Assembly (NCBI GenBank): GCA_964640945.1
Contig: CAZXIV010000001.1
Coordinates: forward strand, 124,001 to 188,000
Origin: JAGOUB01 sp964640945
GTDB lineage: Bacteria; Patescibacteriota; Gracilibacteria; Peribacterales; Peribacteraceae
Length of the DNA: 64,000 nucleotides
Direction of reading: 5' to 3'
Part shown: positions 27,610 to 36,794 of the stretch, piece by piece
Numbering within the stretch: position 1 is the first letter of the stretch
How the letters are laid out: the number at the start of each line of letters is the position of its first letter
The notes under the pieces: model-generated
Databases searched by the model: none
Told to the model about the DNA's origin: nothing
The model's input: the letters and a program-made list of their open reading frames with translations, nothing else
Position numbers and translations under genes: made by a program

Positions 27610-27900
27610 ATGACAGTTGGTATCATCAAGACGAAGACGGATAATGGTTTCGGTTTTATCGCCGTCGAAGGTTCGGAAGACGTGTTCTTCCACGGTACGG
27701 CCTGCGCCGGTCAGTTTGAAGCGCTGCAGGTGGGTCAGACCGTCCAGTTCGACATCGAAAAGGGCGAGAAGGGTCTCAAGGCCGCCAATGTCGTGGCTGT
27801 AAAGGCAGGTGCCGCTCCGGCTGCCAAGGTGGCACCCGCGATGCCAGTTGCCGAGCCTCAGCCGGCCGACACGGTGGCGGATACGAGCATGGCCGCCTAA
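27610..27900 (+). CDS. cold-shock domain protein
   Basis: 96 aa. Residues 1-65 form the OB-fold with RNP1-like NGFGFIAV and RNP2-like DVFFHGTA. The expected first aromatic is replaced (GIIKTKTDNGFGF). An Ala/Pro-rich tail of about 30 residues follows. Nucleic-acid chaperone. Strong terminator right behind. Confidence 0.85.
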   Translation: MTVGIIKTKTDNGFGFIAVEGSEDVFFHGTACAGQFEALQVGQTVQFDIEKGEKGLKAANVVAVKAGAAPAAKVAPAMPVAEPQPADTVADTSMAA

Positions 27901-27912
27901 GTCAGCCAAAAA

Positions 27913-27950
27913 TTCCCCCGTTGGGCCGAACGGCTCGCGGGGGATTTTTT
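27913..27950 (+). terminator. Rho-independent terminator
   Basis: CCCCCG...CGGGGG stem then ATTTTTT directly after the cold-shock gene. Confidence 0.85.
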
Positions 27951-27975
27951 GTGATGAAAGGAGTATCTTGCCACC

Positions 27976-28377
27976 ATGACCACTGCGAAGCCCGATCTCA
28001 GCCATCTCACCAAAGAGCAGTACGACGTCACACAGTGTTCGGCCACCGAGCCCGCGTTCACGGGCGAGTATTGGAACGAACACGCTGACGGCACCTACAC
28101 TTGCGTCGTCTGCGGACACGAGCTTTTTAAGAGTGTCGACAAATACGACTCGGGCACGGGTTGGCCGAGCTTCGACCGACCGCTCGATGGCGGTGCCGTG
28201 GATGAGAAAGAGGACAACTCGCACGGTATGCGCCGGGTCGAAACGGCCTGCGGCAACTGCGGCGCGCATCTGGGTCATGTTTTCCCTGATGGTCCCCGCG
28301 CCACGGGTATGCGCTACTGCATCAATTCAGCCGCTTTAAAGCTTCAAAAGGCCGGTGACGACAAGAAGAATGCTTAA
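27976..28377 (+). CDS. msrB: peptide methionine (R)-S-oxide reductase
   Basis: 133 aa. Zinc sites CVVC and CGNC, substrate motif GTGWPSFDRP, DNSHGMRR, HLGHVFPDGP and catalytic RYCINSAAL with the nucleophilic Cys. Repairs oxidised methionine using thioredoxin. Start ATG follows an AAGGAG site. Confidence 0.95.
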   Translation: MTTAKPDLSHLTKEQYDVTQCSATEPAFTGEYWNEHADGTYTCVVCGHELFKSVDKYDSGTGWPSFDRPLDGGAVDEKEDNSHGMRRVETACGNCGAHLGHVFPDGPRATGMRYCINSAALKLQKAGDDKKNA

Positions 28378-28390
28378 TGCCAACTATTAC

Positions 28391-28409
28391 CTATTGCAAA
28401 TTGTTTGCA
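28391..28409 (+). promoter_or_regulatory. Fur/Zur-box-like operator
   Basis: ATTGCAAA-TTG-TTTGCAAT, a perfect 8-3-8 inverted repeat 20 bases before the regulator start codon. It is well placed for autoregulation of the zinc operon. Confidence 0.6.
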
Positions 28410-28428
28410 ATTACCTAGACTGCGGGTG

Positions 28429-28851
28429 ATGACGATCGCCACCGCTCTCTCGGCCATGCGCGCCGCCGGCTTAAAAGACACTCTCACCCGTCGGGCGGTG
28501 CTTGAGGTGCTGGCCGCTGCCTCCTCTCCCCTCTCGCCGGCCGAGATCGCCAAGCTGGCCACCGAGCGCGGCAAGCCTGTGAACCTCGTGACGGTCTACC
28601 GCATTATCGAGGCTCTGGCGTCGCTCGGGGTGGTGCACCGCCATCCCTGCAGCGGGGCTTTCACCCTCTGCCAGCTTGATTCGTTCGGCGGCCACCACGG
28701 CTTTCTTCACTGTCACGATTGCGGCAAGACACAGGAATTCCGGAGTGAGGCGTTGTGCGCCGTGGAAAAGGGTATCGCTTCCGCTGCCGGTTTTACCTCG
28801 CAGTCGCACGTCGCCGAGATTGTCGGCGTCTGCCGCGATTGTCACGCCTGA
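28429..28851 (+). CDS. Fur family transcriptional regulator (probably Zur)
   Basis: 140 aa from ATG 28429 (a start at 28405 would overlap the operator). A winged HTH (SPAEIAKLATERGKPVNLVTVYRIIEAL) is followed by the metal-binding domain with HHGFLHCHDCGK and a C-terminal CRDCHA, giving the CxxC pair zinc site. First gene of fur-znuA-znuC-yibE/F-znuB, so it probably represses zinc uptake when zinc is ample. Confidence 0.88.
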   Translation: MTIATALSAMRAAGLKDTLTRRAVLEVLAAASSPLSPAEIAKLATERGKPVNLVTVYRIIEALASLGVVHRHPCSGAFTLCQLDSFGGHHGFLHCHDCGKTQEFRSEALCAVEKGIASAAGFTSQSHVAEIVGVCRDCHA

Positions 28852-28856
28852 GACTT

Positions 28857-29780
28857 ATGAGACTCTCCTCTTTTCTTCTAGTTGTGTTCCCACTGGTTCT
28901 CGCTGGTTGCTCTGTTCCGTCTTCCTACAGCGGCAAAACAACGGTCGTCGCGAGCATCTATCCGCTCGGATTCGCCATGCAGCGCATTGCCGGCGATGAC
29001 GCAGCGGTCTCGATTGTGACGCCGACCGGCACTGAGCCGCACGAGTTTGAACCGACACCGCGGCAGATCGTCGCCGCGATCGAGGCCGATCTCTTCGTCT
29101 ACAACGGCGGCGGCATCGATCCGTGGGCCGACAGCGTTGCGCGCGAACGGACGAACGCCGGCAAGCTGTCGGTGAAGGCGCTCGCCGTTGACGGCACGCT
29201 GCTCGCCGCCGATTCAGTCAAAGAGGACGAGTTTCCCGCCGATCCTGATATCGCCTTTGATCCGCATATTTGGCTTGATCCCATCCGTTTATCTGGAGTG
29301 GCCGCGCTCGGGGCGTCAGCCTTGAGTGATGTCGATCCAGTTCATGACAAAGCCTACTTCTTGCGCTTTAGTCAGCTGGAACGTGATCTGGTCGCGCTGG
29401 ATAAAGCGTTCAACGCGGGGCTTCGCATCTGCGAACTTCGCGATGTCATCGTCTCCCATGATGCGTATCGTTACCTGGCACGTCGCTACGGCCTGACGCT
29501 CCATGCCCTAAGCGGCCTGTCGCCGGAGGACGAGGGCTCACTCTCGAATGTTGTTGAGATCAAACAGGCAGCGACGTCTCTGGGTCTCACGGATGTCTTT
29601 GCCGAGACGCTGATCGGCGCCGATACAGTAGCTGCCTTCGCAGCGGACATCGGCGGTACAGTCCGAGTGCTTAATCCGATCGAAGGCCTGATGGATGCCC
29701 AGCTGACCGCTAGTGACGATTACCTCTCCCTCATGCGCCAGAATCTCGCCGCTCTCCGCCAAAGCCTCCGATGCCAGTGA
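28857..29780 (+). CDS. znuA: zinc/manganese ABC transporter substrate-binding lipoprotein
   Basis: 307 aa from ATG 28857. Lipobox VLAGC at residues 15-19, then family 9 features: VVASIYPLGFAMQRIAGDD, PHEFEPTPRQ (metal His), DPHIWLDP (metal His), VSHDAYRYLARRYGL (metal His) and FAETLIG. No long His/Asp-rich loop. It binds zinc outside the membrane and delivers it to ZnuB. Ends 10 bases inside znuC. Confidence 0.88.
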   Translation: MRLSSFLLVVFPLVLAGCSVPSSYSGKTTVVASIYPLGFAMQRIAGDDAAVSIVTPTGTEPHEFEPTPRQIVAAIEADLFVYNGGGIDPWADSVARERTNAGKLSVKALAVDGTLLAADSVKEDEFPADPDIAFDPHIWLDPIRLSGVAALGASALSDVDPVHDKAYFLRFSQLERDLVALDKAFNAGLRICELRDVIVSHDAYRYLARRYGLTLHALSGLSPEDEGSLSNVVEIKQAATSLGLTDVFAETLIGADTVAAFAADIGGTVRVLNPIEGLMDAQLTASDDYLSLMRQNLAALRQSLRCQ

Positions 29781-30532
29781 GCCATCCCGCCATCGGCGCC
29801 CATCACCTCTCCTTCGGCTACAAGAGCCAAGACGACGCCCTACGTGACGTCACCTTCCACATTGAGTCAGGCGAGTATGTCGGCCTCATTGGTCCGAACG
29901 GTGGCGGCAAGACAACACTTCTCAAGTTGTTACTTGGCCAATTTGAACCCTCCAGTGGCAGCATCGCTGTCTTCGGCCTCTCGTCGCGTCATGCCACCCA
30001 ACATCATCTCATCGGTTATGTGCAGCAGCGCGTGATGAGCCAGGACGTGAGCCTGCCGCTGACCGTGCGCGAGCTGGTGACGAACGCCGCCCTCCTGCCG
30101 GGCATCGCACTCTTCTCGAACGCCGGGCGCAAGCGACACCAGGTGGACCACGCGCTTGAAGAACTCTCAATCAGCCACTTGGCCGAACGCCTACTCTCAT
30201 CGCTTTCCGGCGGCGAACGACAGCGCGCCTTCATCGCCCGCGCCCTGGTCAACCGGCCGCGCCTGCTCATTCTCGATGAGCCCACTACCGGCGTCGATCC
30301 GCGCTCGCGCGACGAGTTTCACGAGCTGCTCAACCAGATCCACCGCTCGGGTGTCACGCTCCTGTATGTCTCACACGATACCGACGTGATCGCTAAGCAT
30401 GCCACGCAGCTACTCTGCCTCAACCGCACGCTCCAGAGCTGCACTCCCAAGGAGCTGGCCGCGAATCCCGCCTTGAACGATCTCTACGGTTCGGGCATGA
30501 CCCACGTTCACCACCATCACCATGGGCACTAA
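29771..30532 (+). CDS. znuC: zinc ABC transporter ATP-binding protein
   Basis: 253 aa. Walker A GPNGGGKTT, signature LSGGERQR, Walker B LLILDEP, H-loop YVSHD. The C-terminus is a His tail (HVHHHHHHGH), probably metal-binding. The codons for this tail contain the start codon of the next gene. Confidence 0.92.
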   Translation: MPVSHPAIGAHHLSFGYKSQDDALRDVTFHIESGEYVGLIGPNGGGKTTLLKLLLGQFEPSSGSIAVFGLSSRHATQHHLIGYVQQRVMSQDVSLPLTVRELVTNAALLPGIALFSNAGRKRHQVDHALEELSISHLAERLLSSLSGGERQRAFIARALVNRPRLLILDEPTTGVDPRSRDEFHELLNQIHRSGVTLLYVSHDTDVIAKHATQLLCLNRTLQSCTPKELAANPALNDLYGSGMTHVHHHHHGH

Positions 30533-31661
30533 GCTCTTTTACCTGTCGGTCTTGGTGTTTCTATCACTGCCGGCCCCGGCGCTGGCTCAAGAAGTGGATG
30601 ACACCTACGTCACCGGCCGCGTGATCGCCGTGCTCAGCGAGACGGCATCCGAAGACCTCGGTATCAGCCGCACAGTCCAGTCGCTCTCGGTGCAGTCGTC
30701 CGATGCGATCGATCCCATGATCATCGAGAACGCCGTCATCGCCGGCCAAACCAATCAACGTTTGCTCGCCGCGGGTGATCGCATTGTGCTCGAGCGCCTG
30801 CGCAAGGCCGACGGCTCGGTGCACTATCTGGTCCGCGATGCCTATCGATTGCCTGCTTTGCTCTGGTTGTCGGTCGGCTTCTTGACCCTGACGGTCATCT
30901 TTGGTCGCCTTATTGGCGCTACTTCCATGCTTGGCCTCGGGCTCAGTATCGCCATCCTTCTTGGCTTTGTGATGCCACTTATCGCCGCTGGTTACGATCC
31001 CCTGCTGGTTAGTTTGGTAGGCGCCGTTGGCATCGCTTGCACCTCGCTTCTGCTGGCGCACGGCCTGCGCCGCCGCACGTTCGTCGCGCTTCTGAGCACG
31101 CTGCTCACGCTCGGCATCTCGGCACTCCTCGCCATCGTCGCGGTCTGGCTCAGTCGACTCTCGGGCCTGGGTAGCGAAGAGACGGTCTACCTCCTCTCCG
31201 GCAAGATGGCCGGCATCGACCTGCATGGCCTGCTGCTCGGCGGCATTATTATCGGCTGTCTCGGCGTGCTCGACGACATCACGACCGCGCAGGCGGCGGC
31301 TGTCGATGAGATTAGCCGCGCGAATCCTTCACTTAGCCGAGCGTCTGTCCTACGGGCGGGCATGTCGGTGGGGCGCGAGCATATTGCCTCGCTCACGAAT
31401 ACGATTGCCCTCGCCTACGCTGGCGCGTCGTTCCCACTTCTGCTCCTACTCCAGGCTGAGAGCCGCTACCCGCTTTGGTCCACCATCAACTCCGAGTTCT
31501 TCGCCGAGGAGATCGTGCGCACGCTCGTCGGCAGCGCCACGCTCGTGCTCGCCGTGCCGATCTCCACTTGGCTCGCGGTTCGCTTCCTCCACGGTCGGCA
31601 CCGCCAAGGCGAGCGGACCGACGAAATCTTCCACCACCATCACCATGGGCACGCTCTTTGA
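30522..31661 (+). CDS. YibE/F-like membrane protein in the zinc operon
   Basis: 379 aa with signal peptide (FLSLPAPALAQ), an extracytoplasmic domain and about seven membrane helices. LGVLDDITTAQAAAVDEI is the YibE/F family hallmark. The C-terminus ends in a second His tail (FHHHHHGHAL). Placement between znuC and znuB suggests a role in zinc movement or sensing, which is inference. Overlaps both neighbours by 11-17 bases. Confidence 0.82.
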   Translation: MGTKLFYLSVLVFLSLPAPALAQEVDDTYVTGRVIAVLSETASEDLGISRTVQSLSVQSSDAIDPMIIENAVIAGQTNQRLLAAGDRIVLERLRKADGSVHYLVRDAYRLPALLWLSVGFLTLTVIFGRLIGATSMLGLGLSIAILLGFVMPLIAAGYDPLLVSLVGAVGIACTSLLLAHGLRRRTFVALLSTLLTLGISALLAIVAVWLSRLSGLGSEETVYLLSGKMAGIDLHGLLLGGIIIGCLGVLDDITTAQAAAVDEISRANPSLSRASVLRAGMSVGREHIASLTNTIALAYAGASFPLLLLLQAESRYPLWSTINSEFFAEEIVRTLVGSATLVLAVPISTWLAVRFLHGRHRQGERTDEIFHHHHHGHAL

Positions 31662-32454
31662 ACACGAATTCCTTATTCGCGCGCTGATCGCCGGTATGGT
31701 GACGGCGTTCATCGCGCCGAGCGTGGGCTTGCTACTTCTCACCCGGCGTCTCACGTTTTTGGCCGATACGTTGTCGCACGTCTCGCTCGCCGGCCTCGCC
31801 GCTGCCAGCTTGATCGGCGCCTCGCCCATCCTGGCCGCATCCGTGGCCAGCGTGGCGACAGCCGTAACGGTCGATGCCCTCCGCGCGCGCGGCCGCCTTT
31901 CGGGAGACGCCGGTCTCTCGCTCTTTCTCTCGGGCGGCCTGGCGGTGGCGGCGGTCCTTATCAGCAAGGGCGGCGGCCAAGGGCTGCAGCTTGGCAGTAT
32001 GCTTTTTGGTAGTTTGGTGACGGTTTCATGGGAAGAGACCGCGCTCATCGCGGGTTTGGCCGTCGTCAGTGCCATGGGCCTACTCCTCCTGCGTCACCAA
32101 CTCGTGGCCGTCAGCATCGATCCCGAAACCGCTGCGGCCAGCGGCATCTCGGTACGCTTCGTCGAGACGGCGTTGGCTGTCATTGCGGCGCTGACCGTCA
32201 GTATGTCGTTGCGGGCGGTGGGGGTGTTGCTCGTCTCGGCCCTCATGGTCATCCCCTGCCTGGCGGCACTCGAACTGAAGCAGGGACTCAAGCGCACGTT
32301 CCTGCTGAGCATCGCGTTGGCCGAGCTTTCGGTCATCGCCGGCTTGCAGGCCGCGCTCACGTTCGATATCTCGGCGGGCGGCGCCATTGTGCTGGCGGCG
32401 CTGGCAACCTATGGACTTTGCAGTGTGGCGCGCCGGTTGTTTCGCTTAGGCTGA
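31645..32454 (+). CDS. znuB: zinc ABC transporter permease
   Basis: 269 aa from ATG 31645, inside the His-tail codons of the upstream gene; the frame opens earlier but that part is antisense-like. About eight helices of the ABC-3 family: FIAPSVGLLLLTRRLTFLADTLSHVSLAG and the C-terminal SMSLRAVGVLLVSALMVIPCLAA. Convergent with cca, overlapping by 9 bases. Confidence 0.9.
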   Translation: MGTLFEHEFLIRALIAGMVTAFIAPSVGLLLLTRRLTFLADTLSHVSLAGLAAASLIGASPILAASVASVATAVTVDALRARGRLSGDAGLSLFLSGGLAVAAVLISKGGGQGLQLGSMLFGSLVTVSWEETALIAGLAVVSAMGLLLLRHQLVAVSIDPETAAASGISVRFVETALAVIAALTVSMSLRAVGVLLVSALMVIPCLAALELKQGLKRTFLLSIALAELSVIAGLQAALTFDISAGGAIVLAALATYGLCSVARRLFRLG

Positions 32455-33801
32455 AGCGCCGAGCGTCTGGAGATACGCCATCGCCTCTTTCTTTGTCGTT
32501 ACCTCTTTACGCGTCTGGGCCAAGAGGAGTTCGCGGCTGAGGCGTCCAATCTCCTCGCCGGGGCGAAGTCCCAGCAGCGCCATAATCTCGCTGCCGTCGA
32601 GGAGTGGTTTCTCGGGGCGGGGGTGGGCGTCGAGGAAGGTGTTGCGGTCCTGGATGATGCGCTCATAGAGCTTGTAATCGGCCGGCGTGGTGCCGGCGAT
32701 ATCCAGGCGGAAGAGCTGGAGCAGCTCCGGGAACCAGGGGTGGAAGTACCAGTGGGCCTTGCGCTCTTCGGAAAGCTCAAGAAAGGCCATGTGCATGTGG
32801 TGACGGATGAGCCAGGTAATTTTCTCGCGACGGCGGACCGGACACTGCAGGCGGCCCAGGATCGTATCCGCCAGATCGGCCGAGGCCGAGGCGTGGCCGT
32901 CGAAGCGGATGCGCTCTTGCAGTGAAAATGTCTCGGCCTTGCCGATGTCGTGCAGCAGGGCGGCCAAGCGGACATCGACGCCATCCTCGGGTGTAAAGGA
33001 CGCGGCGCACTGGAGGAGGTGCTCGAGGACGTCGCCTTCGCGGTGATAATCGCGCGGCTGCGGGATGCCTCGGCAGGCGACGATCTCTGGCAAGAGCTCC
33101 GGCAGCACGCCGATATCGGCCCAGTCACGCAGCGCGATCTCTGGATGCGGACACTTCAGGAGCTTTTCGAGTTCTTGGAAGATGCGCGTCGGCGAGAGGC
33201 CGGCGAGTGTGGCCAGATTATTCTGGAGGGCGGCGAAGGTAGTCGGCTCGTATTGACCCGCGATGGTTGCGCGCAAGCGGATGGCACGGAGTAAACGCAG
33301 GGCATCGTGGCGGATGCGCACCGCCGGTTCGCCGATGAAGCGCACGAGGCGTTCGTGCAAATCTTTCTCACCGCCGTACGGATCGGAGAGCTCGCGCGAG
33401 ATCGGCTGCCAGTACAGGCAGTTGACGGTGAAGTCGCGGCGGGCGGCGTCTTCGTCGTGCGTGCCGAACAACACCGTGTCCGGGCGACGACCGTTCGAGG
33501 CGTCGCCTTCCGTGCGGAATGTGGTCAGCTCGAAGAGATGTCCGCCCGCGCGCAGGCGGCTGGTGCCGAGCGAAGCGTCGGAGATGTCGGCCTCGGGAAA
33601 GAGGGCGAGGATCTGCTGGGGAGTAGCGGAGACGGCGACGTCGATATCGTGCGGCACCATTCCGAGCAGCATGTCGCGCACCGCACCGCCTACCCACCAG
33701 GCCTCGAAACCACCATCCAGGAGGGCTTCGGCGATCTTGTAGGCGCGCTCGCCTTGGGGAGAGGCAAGGGTACGGTCGATGATATCCCTCGAAAGCGGCA
33801 T
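32446..33801 (-). CDS. cca: CCA tRNA nucleotidyltransferase / poly(A) polymerase family
   Basis: 451 aa. The head domain has GGAVRDMLLG and DIDVAVSA (catalytic DxD), RRDFTVNCLYW and RIRHDALRLLRAIRLR. The HD domain (LAALLHDIGK, HASASADLAD) follows. Repairs or adds CCA on tRNAs. All six tRNAs in this window encode CCA, so repair is the likely main role here. Confidence 0.92.
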   Translation of the reverse strand: MPLSRDIIDRTLASPQGERAYKIAEALLDGGFEAWWVGGAVRDMLLGMVPHDIDVAVSATPQQILALFPEADISDASLGTSRLRAGGHLFELTTFRTEGDASNGRRPDTVLFGTHDEDAARRDFTVNCLYWQPISRELSDPYGGEKDLHERLVRFIGEPAVRIRHDALRLLRAIRLRATIAGQYEPTTFAALQNNLATLAGLSPTRIFQELEKLLKCPHPEIALRDWADIGVLPELLPEIVACRGIPQPRDYHREGDVLEHLLQCAASFTPEDGVDVRLAALLHDIGKAETFSLQERIRFDGHASASADLADTILGRLQCPVRRREKITWLIRHHMHMAFLELSEERKAHWYFHPWFPELLQLFRLDIAGTTPADYKLYERIIQDRNTFLDAHPRPEKPLLDGSEIMALLGLRPGEEIGRLSRELLLAQTRKEVTTKKEAMAYLQTLGASA

Positions 33802-33823
33802 GCCGACAGTCTATCATGGCGGC

Positions 33824-34657
33824 ATGGTTCCGCTCCGCATCGCCGTCGCCGGCACACCACTCACCACACCCGGCGCTGGTGGCACCGTGAAAGGCATTGC
33901 CTACGCGGCCTCGCTCGACATCAAGGCGATGGAAATCGAGTGGGTGCAGTCCGTGCCGCGCGAACCGCGGCGGATGGCCGAGATCCGCGCCGCCGCCGAA
34001 GTGAACGACGTTTCGCTCACGGTGCACGCGCCGTATTACGTGAACCTCAATTCGCCGGAACCCGAAAAGCTCACGGCCAGCATCCGTCGTGTGACGGACG
34101 CCCTCACCATGGCCCAGCTCTGCGGCGCCTGGTCAGTCTGTGTGCACGCTGCCTTCTATCTTAAGGCCCCACCCGAGCAGGCGCTCGATCGCGTGCGGAA
34201 AGCGGTGGACATCATCCTGAAGCGCAAGCCACAGCAATTTCCCGACGTAAACTTGGCCCTCGAAACGATGGGCAAGCACAGCCAGTTCGGCACCGTCGAA
34301 GAAGTGCTGACGATCAGCCGGGAGTTCGACCAGTTTCCCTGCCTCGATCCGGCCCACCTGCACGCGCGTGCCAACGGCGGCGTGAATACAACGGCGGAGT
34401 GGGAGGCGCTCTTCGACCGCTACGCCAAGGTGCTCGGTAAAAAATCACTGCAGCGCATGCACATGCATTATTCGGGCATCGCCTACACGGCTGCCGGCGA
34501 GCGGCACCACCTGCCCTTCGAAGAGAGCGACGCCCGTTGGAAAGATTTTTTGACAGTGCTCAAGCAGCGAGGGATCGGCGGCCAGCTTGTCTGCGAGTCG
34601 CCGGCAATGGAGCAGGATGCGCTTTTGCTTCAGAAGTACTACCAGAAGCTCAAATAA
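33824..34657 (+). CDS. nfo: endonuclease IV (AP endonuclease family 2)
   Basis: 277 aa from ATG 33824. TIM-barrel metal ligands: VHAPYYVNL, VHAAFYL, LALETMGK, CLDPAHLHA, RMHMHYSGI and VCESPAMEQDAL. The HMHYSGI...HLPF pattern is closer to archaeal-type Nfo than to E. coli. Cuts at abasic sites in base excision repair. Confidence 0.9.
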   Translation: MVPLRIAVAGTPLTTPGAGGTVKGIAYAASLDIKAMEIEWVQSVPREPRRMAEIRAAAEVNDVSLTVHAPYYVNLNSPEPEKLTASIRRVTDALTMAQLCGAWSVCVHAAFYLKAPPEQALDRVRKAVDIILKRKPQQFPDVNLALETMGKHSQFGTVEEVLTISREFDQFPCLDPAHLHARANGGVNTTAEWEALFDRYAKVLGKKSLQRMHMHYSGIAYTAAGERHHLPFEESDARWKDFLTVLKQRGIGGQLVCESPAMEQDALLLQKYYQKLK

Positions 34658-34782
34658 AACCGCTTTCCGACCTCGTGAACACCGTCAAAAGGCCCAGGAG
34701 GTGATCGGTTCGCTGCTTTCACTACTCCTCAGGGCCGGGTTGATCTATTGTACGCATGTTTTCATTTTCTTTTCCCACGCAT

Positions 34783-35790
<1,008 letters not shown>

Positions 35791-35802
35791 ATCTTTTTGC
35801 AT

Positions 35803-35830
35803 AAAAAAGCCCGGTACCTTGGTACCGGGC
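35803..35830 (-). terminator. terminator between gap and pgeF-like genes
   Basis: GCCCGGTACC-TT-GGTACCGGGC stem; the T-run (TTTTTT) is on the minus strand, so it best serves the pgeF-like gene. Confidence 0.75.
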
Positions 35831-35838
35831 TAAGAGCC

Positions 35839-36681
35839 TTATTCGATGTCTAAGGCCCACTGGGGATTTTGTCCGCCCGTCAGTGGACGGTCATCGAAGC
35901 ACCAGACAAGGGCAAGATTTCGCCCATCTGGGCCTCCTTTAGCTTTCGTTCGAGTGTGGGACCAGTATGTGTATCTGCCTTGCTCCGTGGCACAGCAGGT
36001 GCAGGTCGTAGTCACAATCATATTTTTTTTCTGAACCCCACATCCTTGCAGAATCCGTTTGGCGATAAGAAAGAGGTCCACCGAACAGCGTCGATCTTGC
36101 CAAGTATGATCCGCCTTGGTTCGACTAAGCGCCTCACTCAAAATAGTCGGGTGACGGATAAGACTAGGGTCTTTACCCTCGGGATAATCAAAGGCATAAC
36201 AGCAATCGCCTACCCCACCAAAGATGTCTACGCAGGTCCGCGCGGGATCGAAACTTTTCATGGCTTCTTCAAGGATGCCTAATGCGTTCTTATCTTCACG
36301 CATAAGGCAGCGGTAGCCGCCATGGAGGACGGCCATCTTCTTATAATCGTAGATTACCACAATTGGACAATCAGCATTGCAGATCCCCACCGCAATCTCA
36401 GGATTGAAGGGGATAAGCATGCCGTCAGCGGGCTCCTTTGTTCGGAGAATCTCCGGCAAGTTTCCTTCTGAAGGGCGGTAGACTTCCATCTCAGCGTCCT
36501 TAGGCAAGGCAATCCGGGTGGTGAAGGCGACTCGCGGCACGATTAGTCGCTTCGCCTGGCAGTAGAGACCGATGCTCTTATGCGTGGTAGCGTTAGTAAC
36601 AGCCTCCAGCCACTCCTCTCGCGACGGTTGCGAAGGACTGAAATTCTCAGGCAGGCCATAAATCGTGTGTTGCATGATCAT
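35839..36681 (-). CDS. PgeF/YfiH family (laccase-domain) protein
   Basis: 280 aa. NADCPIVVIYDYKKMAVLHGGYR corresponds to the ADC-x-P and H-x-GWRG metal/catalytic motifs of the Cu-oxidase_4 (YfiH, PgeF) family, with FGGVGDCCYAF as the second Cys motif and NLALVW near the end. Family members act as purine nucleoside phosphorylases or peptidoglycan-editing factors. The R at HGGYR and the extra Cys residues make this a divergent member. Confidence 0.72.
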   Translation of the reverse strand: MIMQHTIYGLPENFSPSQPSREEWLEAVTNATTHKSIGLYCQAKRLIVPRVAFTTRIALPKDAEMEVYRPSEGNLPEILRTKEPADGMLIPFNPEIAVGICNADCPIVVIYDYKKMAVLHGGYRCLMREDKNALGILEEAMKSFDPARTCVDIFGGVGDCCYAFDYPEGKDPSLIRHPTILSEALSRTKADHTWQDRRCSVDLFLIAKRILQGCGVQKKNMIVTTTCTCCATEQGRYTYWSHTRTKAKGGPDGRNLALVWCFDDRPLTGGQNPQWALDIE

Positions 36682-36758
36682 CTGTCTATTCCTATGGTTT
36701 GAAATTGGTCATGGGAAATGTACATTATACAATAATATTTTCAATATGTCTTATCACC

Positions 36759-36781
36759 AAAAAGCCCGCTGAGCGGGCTTC
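36759..36781 (-). terminator. dnaK terminator
   Basis: AAGCCCGCT/AGCGGGCTT stem followed by TTTTT on the minus strand, 14 bases after the dnaK stop. Confidence 0.85.
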
Positions 36782-36794
36782 CCGGTTTATGGCT

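Noticed and set aside
33307..34164. 285-codon frame across the cca/nfo junction
   Set aside because: Antisense to cca and out of frame with nfo; Arg/His-rich shadow.
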